Assembly: GCA_002498725.1 (NCBI GenBank)
Contig: DAIJ01000023.1
Span: 1-47,272, forward strand
Origin: Euryarchaeota archaeon UBA23
GTDB taxonomy: Archaea > Thermoplasmatota > Poseidoniia > Poseidoniales > Thalassarchaeaceae
Reading direction: 5' to 3'
DNA length: 47,272 nt
Shown here one piece after another: positions 41,928-47,272 of the stretch. Under the pieces are notes generated by a model. It was not told the origin of the DNA and searched no databases. It saw only the letters and a list, made by a program, of their open reading frames with translations. Position numbers and translations under genes: made by a program. Numbering within the stretch: the first letter of the stretch is position 1; every line of letters begins with the position of its first letter.

Positions 41928-42361
41928 GCCGAACGATAGGAAACTCCTGATTCATTAAACATTCTAGTTGCGATATCAAAGTCATCACGCCACCTTTCAG
42001 GAATTTCAGAATTCACAGGAACTACAATTTCTGAAACTCCAGCCTGAATAAGAGAGCGCGCGCATCGCGAACAAGGTGGCCAAGTGACATATGCAGTACA
42101 ATCCTTTAACGAAATACCAATACGTGCTGCATGCATAATTGCATTTTCCTCTGCGTGACAAATCATTGGATACTTCTGTGAACGATCCTCAAGCCTCTCA
42201 ATTGTATCATCAATACCTCTAGGAAAGCCATTGAAACCTGTTGATCTTATTTCTCGATCCGGACCAACTACGATGCATCCCACCTTAGTAGAGGGGTCTT
42301 TTGACCAGCCAGAAATATGCTTTGCTAAATCAAGAAATCGTGTATCCCACTTAGAACTCAT
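41924..42361 (-). CDS. dCMP deaminase (ComEB-like cytidine deaminase fold)
   Basis: This 145-residue zinc deaminase converts dCMP to dUMP, feeding dTMP synthesis. The first zinc/catalytic site is CHAEENAIMHAARIG (His and catalytic Glu, about 68-75); the second is WPPCSRCARSLI (C-x-x-C, about 94-97). The N-terminal SKDPSTKVGCIVVGPDREI segment is family-typical. GAGGTGACAG precedes the ATG at 42359-42361. The gene follows the 42371 membrane-protein gene on the same strand with only nine bases between, and its stop overlaps the convergent kinase gene by four bases. Confidence 0.9.
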   Translation of the reverse strand: MSSKWDTRFLDLAKHISGWSKDPSTKVGCIVVGPDREIRSTGFNGFPRGIDDTIERLEDRSQKYPMICHAEENAIMHAARIGISLKDCTAYVTWPPCSRCARSLIQAGVSEIVVPVNSEIPERWRDDFDIATRMFNESGVSYRSA

Positions 42362-42370
42362 ACTGTCACC

Positions 42371-42697
42371 TCAGGGTCGTCCACCTGGAGGGTCGTTATC
42401 TCGGTTTGCCTCTGTTCGATTCGGATCATACCCCTCCCAAATTTCTGGATTTGCATAACAATCAGGATCATCTCTGTCTGACTGACCACCCTTATCATTG
42501 TCTATTCCGTCTCCACAATTTGCAACACTGCTGTCCGAACTTTTAGCCAGAAGTGATTCAGGACCTCCATTAACCATAACAGCAATCATTAGACCGGAAA
42601 GAACTAAGATTAGGAGAATAAGAATAACCTTCGAACTCGTATCTTTCGACTCGACTACGACTTTTACCTCAACCTTATCATTGGCTTCGGAAGACAT
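42371..42697 (-). CDS. Single-pass membrane protein with DGIDND-type calcium motif
   Basis: From the ATG at 42695-42697 the product has about 108 residues: a charged cytoplasmic start, one helix (KVILILLILVLSGLMIAVMV, about residues 23-42), and an outer tail with NCGDGIDNDKGG followed by DRDDPDC. The C..GIDND..D..D..DPDC pattern is a known extracellular calcium-type motif seen in many secreted proteins of marine archaea and bacteria. Upstream in-frame starts exist at 42703 and 42721. It is co-directional with dCMP deaminase (nine bases). Function unknown; a surface role is likely. Confidence 0.6.
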   Translation of the reverse strand: MSSEANDKVEVKVVVESKDTSSKVILILLILVLSGLMIAVMVNGGPESLLAKSSDSSVANCGDGIDNDKGGQSDRDDPDCYANPEIWEGYDPNRTEANRDNDPPGGRP

Positions 42698-42738
42698 GTT
42701 CATGTATCGCAGAACGGCCATCCCTTTTGACTCTCAAC

Positions 42739-43977
42739 CTATGGAGGACTGTCTTGGTGGATCATTAATTCCCCCAATAAATCAATATTTTCAGAATTTT
42801 GAATATGCATTAGAAGGTCCCCAATTAGATACACACTACCTAATAATCTGACATCTAAACCAAGAGACGTTGCTTTCTCAATAGCTTGCTGAAAGGCTAT
42901 TGAAAAATCATCTATAATTAGTGCTTTATCATCTCTTTTAGAGAATATTATCTGCTCTATTTGATGTGGTTCTATAGGTTTATTTCGTCCCTTAGTTGGT
43001 TTTGTTAAAATTACAACTGGAAACATTTCTTTATTCACTAAAGATATAGTAAGAGGATGAAGTGATTGCTTCAAATTATCCTTCTGTGTTAAACCTATAA
43101 CAAGAATACTTGGATTAGTAATTGATCTTATTTCCGCTTCAAATCCTTGAGCGTTATGGGCGGCGCTTGCAAAAACTGGAACCTTGAACCAAGATTTTGG
43201 AGGCCAATTTGGTGACCTCCCCGGCCAATTGCAATTCTCAGAAGGTGGTTTCCAATTCATTACCTCGGCAATTCTTGATGCGAATTCAAATGCAATTTCC
43301 CAGGGTGATAAATCAGGACTAGGTTCATGAAACCAGATATCATCTCCTATTCTCTTGAATACCTCGAGAACCTCATGATTATCTGGCATCAAAGAAATAA
43401 TAGGTATTCCTGGTCGATGAATTCCTGCCTTAGCACTAGCAATTTCAGTTAGAGTAGGACCAAGAATCTCAGTATGATCGAAACCAATTCTAGTGATAAC
43501 ACAAAGATCGGCATCTACAACTCTAGTTGCATCACCTTCTCCGCCCAGTCCAGTTTCAATTATTGCACGATCCACCTCTGAATTACTGAAAGCTAACATT
43601 GCTATAGCAAATGTGATTTCATAGAAGGTTGGTTCATCGTTAATAGTATTGAAAATGTCCGCACTAATTTTTCTTATTCTACTAAGATGAAGATCAAAAT
43701 CTGAACTAGAAATTGGTTCTCCATTTATTCTAATTCTTTCTTCTATGATCATTAAATGAGGAGTTGTAAATAAACCAACTTTCAGTCCGGATCTTGATGC
43801 AGAACTTGAAAGAAGTGCACATAATGAACCCTTGCCATTAGTTCCGGCGACATGTATTGAAGGAAAATCAAGATGTGGGTCTTCTAAATGAGAAAGAAGT
43901 AAAGAAATTCTTTCTAGGCCGAGACTAATACCCGCGAATTGGCGCTTAAACAGCCATTCTCGATCATTCATCCGCAT
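42739..43977 (-). CDS. folC: Folylpolyglutamate / dihydrofolate synthase (FolC-Mur ligase family)
   Basis: This 412-residue Mur-ligase-fold enzyme adds glutamate to folates or joins dihydropteroate and glutamate. The P-loop is VAGTNGKGSLCALLSS (about 43-58). The next motifs are TTPHLMIIEERIRINGEPIS, ETGLGGEGDATRV and RIGFDHTEILGPTL, and later VFASAAHNAQGFEAEIR in the C-terminal domain. The start at 43975-43977 (GGAG five bases upstream) is chosen; a longer frame to 44136 overlaps the divergent A22 gene and lacks family similarity. In archaea it could act on tetrahydromethanopterin, F420 or true folates. The last part of the sequence is divergent. Confidence 0.88.
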   Translation of the reverse strand: MRMNDREWLFKRQFAGISLGLERISLLLSHLEDPHLDFPSIHVAGTNGKGSLCALLSSSASRSGLKVGLFTTPHLMIIEERIRINGEPISSSDFDLHLSRIRKISADIFNTINDEPTFYEITFAIAMLAFSNSEVDRAIIETGLGGEGDATRVVDADLCVITRIGFDHTEILGPTLTEIASAKAGIHRPGIPIISLMPDNHEVLEVFKRIGDDIWFHEPSPDLSPWEIAFEFASRIAEVMNWKPPSENCNWPGRSPNWPPKSWFKVPVFASAAHNAQGFEAEIRSITNPSILVIGLTQKDNLKQSLHPLTISLVNKEMFPVVILTKPTKGRNKPIEPHQIEQIIFSKRDDKALIIDDFSIAFQQAIEKATSLGLDVRLLGSVYLIGDLLMHIQNSENIDLLGELMIHQDSPP

Positions 43978-44080
43978 CAACTCTCCGCCGATCAACTGAA
44001 TCCGCGAACGGGTCAAGGTGATATGGTCCTTGAAGTTCGTGGAGGTCGTGTCGGACGATTCTGCAAGTGTGATTGAGTTG

Positions 44081-45091
44081 ATGCGCGAGCAATGGGAATC
44101 TATGGTCGGTATGGCTGCTATGTTTGTTGGGACCATAGCAATAGGCCTATTTATTCAGCCTGCATGGAATTTTGAAGAAGCAAAAGCTTTCGGAGAAGAA
44201 GGATCAAGTGAGGCCTCAAATATATTATTTGAACTAATGATGATTGGTATATTCACAGTTGTAATTATTTGGCTAGCACGTAAAGGATTAGGGGCAATAA
44301 TCAAAGGATTTGTCATGTTTGCTTTGGGGCTAAGTTTGTTTTATTCAGTTCTTCCATTTACCAATTTATTCCTTTATCTTCTGAATCTTGATAGCACTGC
44401 CAGTGTATTTGGAGCTGCTTTAATAGTTACAATTGCGGAGATGATTTTTCTATACCGATATCCCGAGTGGTGGGTTGTTAATTCAGTAGGTGTAATGGTT
44501 GGTTCTGGTGTAATAGTAATGATCGGCATATCGTTTGTACCAACTTTGGTTATTTTCTTCATGATTCTTGCAGCAGTTTATGATTACTGGGCCGTTCATA
44601 AATCAAAACATATGCTTGAATTAGCAGATACCATGATTGGACTGAAGTTACCTGTTTTACTAGTATCTCCTAAAGAGAAAGGTTATTCCTTCTTAGATCA
44701 AGAATCAGATATAATGAGAAGAATAGATCCTCAAGATGAAAAATTAATTCCGAAGAAAAAGAGTGGAGATGCACTTTTCATGGGATTAGGTGATGTGATT
44801 TTCCCAGGGATGTTAGTCATCTCGGCTGTGACATATCTCCCAGATTGGGGAGGTGAAGTCTGGAATATATTTGGTGTAATGTATCTAGCACCACTAATAG
44901 TTGGAATTGGAACTTTAGTTGGTGGCTTATTTGGATATATGGCGCTAATGACATTTGTTGCACAAGGAAACCCCCAACCGGGACTTCCTTTGTTGAATGG
45001 CGGTGCGATATTAGGTTACACCATTACTGGAATAATAGTGGTTGGGCCATCTCAATTGTTCCAATCAATCACATTCCTTGGGCTTCTATAG
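44081..45091 (+). CDS. A22-family presenilin-like intramembrane aspartyl protease
   Basis: This 336-residue protein has nine or so predicted helices. It has the two catalytic aspartates of the presenilin/signal-peptide-peptidase family: Y-D in AAVYDYWAVHKSKHM (Asp168) and the GxGD loop MGLGDVIFPGML (Asp238). The third family motif, usually PALP, is PGLPLLNGG here. The archaeal PSH proteins of this family cut transmembrane peptides. The loop between Asp168 and Asp238 is rather hydrophilic (KEKGYSFLDQESD), as in the archaeal homologues. The ATG at 44081 is used; the frame continues upstream into folC's 5' part. It is divergent from folC and followed by serS. Confidence 0.85.
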   Translation: MREQWESMVGMAAMFVGTIAIGLFIQPAWNFEEAKAFGEEGSSEASNILFELMMIGIFTVVIIWLARKGLGAIIKGFVMFALGLSLFYSVLPFTNLFLYLLNLDSTASVFGAALIVTIAEMIFLYRYPEWWVVNSVGVMVGSGVIVMIGISFVPTLVIFFMILAAVYDYWAVHKSKHMLELADTMIGLKLPVLLVSPKEKGYSFLDQESDIMRRIDPQDEKLIPKKKSGDALFMGLGDVIFPGMLVISAVTYLPDWGGEVWNIFGVMYLAPLIVGIGTLVGGLFGYMALMTFVAQGNPQPGLPLLNGGAILGYTITGIIVVGPSQLFQSITFLGLL

Positions 45092-45137
45092 AGCGATTCA
45101 TTGAAGGATGAATGGCCTGCCCTTAAGACTGATCAGC

Positions 45138-46418
45138 ATGCTAGACATGAAGATGTTCCGAGAGTTTGTGGATATTCTTAGAGCAGATCATGACAAACGT
45201 GAGATGCCTTATGATGACATTGAGGACGTTATTCGTCTGGATGAAGAATGGAGACAGACAAGGTATGATGTAGATCAACTACGAAAGAAAAGAAACGAAG
45301 CGGCCAGAGGAATCGCCCAAGCAAAAAAATCAGGTGATAAGATAGCAGCGGACACAATCTTATCTGAAGTTGCAACTCTTGGAACTGAGATTGACGCTCT
45401 AACTGAAAAAGCGGATTCTTGTTTAATTGAGAGAGATAAGATTAGAATGAGAGTCCCAAATGTAATGCATGAGTCAGTACCAATTGGAGAAGATGATCAA
45501 AAGAATACATTACACAGATTACATGGGGAAAAGAGCAACTTTGACTTTGATCCAAAAACTCATAATGATTTGATTGAATTGAATGGTTGGGTGGATCTCC
45601 CAAGAGGAGCAAAGGTTACTGGTTCAAGATTCTACTTTCTACAAGGTGACCTCGCTCGTCTCGACATGGCTCTACAGAACTACTCTGCTAACTTTCTAAT
45701 TGAACGCGGTTACAGACTTGTACAACCACCATTGATGATGAATCGAGATGCCTACGAGGGAGTAACAGATCTGGCAGACTTTGAGACTGTAATGTATGGT
45801 ATTGAGCCAGATAAGTACTACCTAATAGCTACTAGTGAACACCCATTAACGGCAATGAGGATGGACGAAATAATAGAGCCATCTGAATTACCAATAAAAA
45901 TGGTTGGGGTTTCACCTTGTTTTCGCAGAGAAGTTGGTGCACATGGTCTATCAGATCGTGGGATTTGGAGAGTCCATCAATTCACTAAAATTGAACAAAT
46001 AATAATCTGCAAACCTGAAGACTCATGGGGTCATCATGAAGAATTACTAGAAAATGCAACTGCACTCTGGGATAGTCTAGGATTGCACTATAGGGTTGTT
46101 AATATCTGTACTGGAGATATGGGGACTGTTGCTGCAAAGAAATACGATCTTGAAGCTTGGTTACCTGGAGCCGGTTCTTACAAAGAGGTTGTTTCTTGTT
46201 CTAACTGTACAGATTATCAAGCAAATAGACTGAGAATGCGATATCGAACTTCAGATGGTAACGAAGCAGTTCATACTTTGAATTCAACGGCTGTAGCAAC
46301 TAGTCGGGCATTAGTTGCAATAATTGAGCAAAACCAGAATGAGGATGGTAGCGTTAGAATTCCAGATGTCCTAATACCATTCATGGGAGGGCAACGTGAA
46401 ATAAAATCAGTAAATTGA
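45138..46418 (+). CDS. serS: Seryl-tRNA synthetase
   Basis: This 426-residue class II synthetase charges tRNA-Ser. The N-terminal coiled-coil arm (about residues 25-100, with DVDQLRKKRNEAARGI) binds the long variable arm of tRNA-Ser. The catalytic core has the motif 2 loop CFRREVGAHGLSDRGIWRVHQFTKIEQ, which is typical of the common bacterial/eukaryotic SerRS rather than the rare methanogen form. ALVAIIEQNQNEDGSVRIPDVLIPFMGG forms motif 3 at the end. The family start MLDMKMFRE at 45138 is preferred over an in-frame upstream start at 45108. No clear ribosome-binding site is seen. The gene converges directly with the DUF4126 gene (stop to stop). Confidence 0.95.
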   Translation: MLDMKMFREFVDILRADHDKREMPYDDIEDVIRLDEEWRQTRYDVDQLRKKRNEAARGIAQAKKSGDKIAADTILSEVATLGTEIDALTEKADSCLIERDKIRMRVPNVMHESVPIGEDDQKNTLHRLHGEKSNFDFDPKTHNDLIELNGWVDLPRGAKVTGSRFYFLQGDLARLDMALQNYSANFLIERGYRLVQPPLMMNRDAYEGVTDLADFETVMYGIEPDKYYLIATSEHPLTAMRMDEIIEPSELPIKMVGVSPCFRREVGAHGLSDRGIWRVHQFTKIEQIIICKPEDSWGHHEELLENATALWDSLGLHYRVVNICTGDMGTVAAKKYDLEAWLPGAGSYKEVVSCSNCTDYQANRLRMRYRTSDGNEAVHTLNSTAVATSRALVAIIEQNQNEDGSVRIPDVLIPFMGGQREIKSVN

Positions 46419-47003
46419 TTATACAGTAGAGGTAGTCAATTTACTCGTGGTTTTCTTTATTATCATGTACATCATAATTGCAACAATTATTAATGCTAGA
46501 ACAGGTAAAAATACTGCAATTATAGCCAACAAAATACTTGCTATATTTTCTACTGTAGAAACCACAGGATTTGCAATACCTCCTGTCAATGCTGTTGAAA
46601 TTCCTCTGGTCACAACTGTAGTACCTTGAATAGCAGTAGTAACGCCACCACCTCCAATTATGGCTAATGACCATTGGATTACTGGATCTGTGTTGCCTTC
46701 TAGTACTAAAGCGGTCATACTCGTTCCAGCAATTGCCGCAGCCGGTGTTGCAATAGAATCAAGTAAATTATCTACCCAAGGGACATAATATGCAGAAAAT
46801 TCAACTATAGTTGCCACACCTAACAAAATTATAGCTATATTTGAATCAAAATATTCGAAAGGGGTGTCCGTAAGATTAACGTCTACACTATCTGCTCTAA
46901 CTGCTATAGAAAGTAGAAATGGGGGTAAGAATACTCGAAATCCAGATGCGGCCGCAAGACCAATTCCCATGGATAGGGCAATGATTAAGTCGAACTCATT
47001 CAT
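46419..47003 (-). CDS. DUF4126 family membrane protein
   Basis: This 194-residue integral membrane protein has five or so hydrophobic segments. The start LIIALSMGIGLAAASGFRVFLPPFLLS is the DUF4126 signature, and VEFSAYYVPWVDNLLDSIATPAAAIAG in the middle is also conserved. Family members have unknown function. The ATG at 47001-47003 is used rather than an upstream frame to 47018. It is divergent from the partial MAPEG-like gene and shares its stop region with serS. Confidence 0.85.
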   Translation of the reverse strand: MNEFDLIIALSMGIGLAAASGFRVFLPPFLLSIAVRADSVDVNLTDTPFEYFDSNIAIILLGVATIVEFSAYYVPWVDNLLDSIATPAAAIAGTSMTALVLEGNTDPVIQWSLAIIGGGGVTTAIQGTTVVTRGISTALTGGIANPVVSTVENIASILLAIIAVFLPVLALIIVAIMMYMIIKKTTSKLTTSTV

Positions 47004-47097
47004 AATAACTCGTAGCAACGGTCATTATTGAATCCAATGCCGTCATCATTAGTAAAATGAGCGATTAACTGAAATTATCAACCATAATCCCAGTGTC

Positions 47098-47272
47098 ATG
47101 GATAGTGAACTCATGATACTACCAATGTTTGCCATGGTAACTTTAACATTCATCATTGGAGTCATAATGAGATTACGAAGAGATAAAGTTGTGCGAGAAG
47201 GATTCAATTGGCGCTATTACAAAACATTCGAAGGTGACCGACCTCCTCGTGAATCTTTACAGGTAGATCAGC
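47098..47272 (+). CDS. MAPEG-family membrane protein, 3' end outside window
   Basis: Only the first 58 residues are visible, from the ATG at 47098 to the end of the window. A hydrophobic helix (MILPMFAMVTLTFIIGVIM, residues 6-24) is followed by a basic stretch (RLRRDKVVREG) and then FNWRYYKTFEGDRPP, which matches the conserved first loop of MAPEG-type proteins (membrane-associated eicosanoid/glutathione-metabolism family). The assignment rests on this short segment. It is divergent from the DUF4126 gene. Confidence 0.6.
   Translation, partial: MDSELMILPMFAMVTLTFIIGVIMRLRRDKVVREGFNWRYYKTFEGDRPPRESLQVDQ

Noticed and set aside
1..47272. CRISPR array, tRNA, rRNA or insertion sequence
   Set aside because: I saw no regularly spaced direct repeats, no cloverleaf-like short gene in the intergenic gaps, no rRNA-like run and no transposase frame. 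A covariance-model search for tRNA and other RNA genes was not possible here.

Overview
The window looks like a chromosomal segment of a Marine Group II / Poseidoniales-type euryarchaeon. This is inferred from gene content, not from a marker search. Archaeal hallmarks are an MC1-type chromosomal protein, CDC48, Hjc Holliday-junction resolvase, an Lhr-type helicase, PyrB/PyrI, an Ncs6/TtuA-type tRNA thiolase, a Sec11-type signal peptidase, an A22 presenilin-like protease and a stand-alone Lrp ligand domain. They are mixed with bacterial-looking genes (ThrRS with an editing domain, TrhO, OsmC, an Sdh1-like succinate dehydrogenase). The DNA is AT-rich and densely coded. Many genes overlap by 1-4 bases, or have Shine-Dalgarno-like GGAGG or GGTGA sites, and short divergent gaps are common. 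No rRNA, tRNA, CRISPR array or insertion sequence was recognised.

Layout. 1-5.3 kb is a looser accessory part: a cut-off acidic-repeat lipoprotein, three membrane proteins, a cryptochrome/(6-4)-photolyase-like gene and two small membrane ORFs. 5.3-10.3 kb holds an NAD kinase-family gene divergent from carbamate kinase, then thrS and trhO. 10.4-15.2 kb (minus) holds a coiled-coil membrane protein, a large surface protein and a GHMP sugar kinase. 15.3-17.2 kb is pyrB-pyrI-osmC. 17.2-18.5 kb has the tRNA thiolase and a small membrane protein. 18.5-25.2 kb is a five-gene minus-strand run: CDC48, PRC-barrel protein, DUF4350-like protein, DUF58 protein and a polytopic membrane protein. 25.4-30.8 kb has an aldehyde dehydrogenase, two candidate microproteins and the sdhC-sdhA-sdhB operon, which ends in a strong hairpin. 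30.8-33.9 kb has MC1, an Lrp-type domain, a macrodomain, a RuvC/YqgF-like protein and Hjc. 34-38.3 kb has a site-2 protease, signal peptidase I with an overlapping membrane partner, and a PLC-like lipoprotein. 38.3-47.3 kb has an Lhr-type helicase, a P-loop kinase, a dCMP deaminase, FolC, the A22 protease, serS, a DUF4126 protein and the start of a MAPEG-like gene.

How the genes work together. Pyrimidine supply (pyrB/pyrI, carbamate kinase, dCMP deaminase), translation (thrS, serS, tRNA modification), respiration (Sdh) and envelope proteolysis (signal peptidase, S2P, presenilin-like) are all represented. The two points most worth following up are the CDC48/PRC run joined to DUF4350/DUF58 genes that elsewhere accompany a MoxR ATPase, and several unannotated small proteins, including a four-cysteine zinc-ribbon microprotein.
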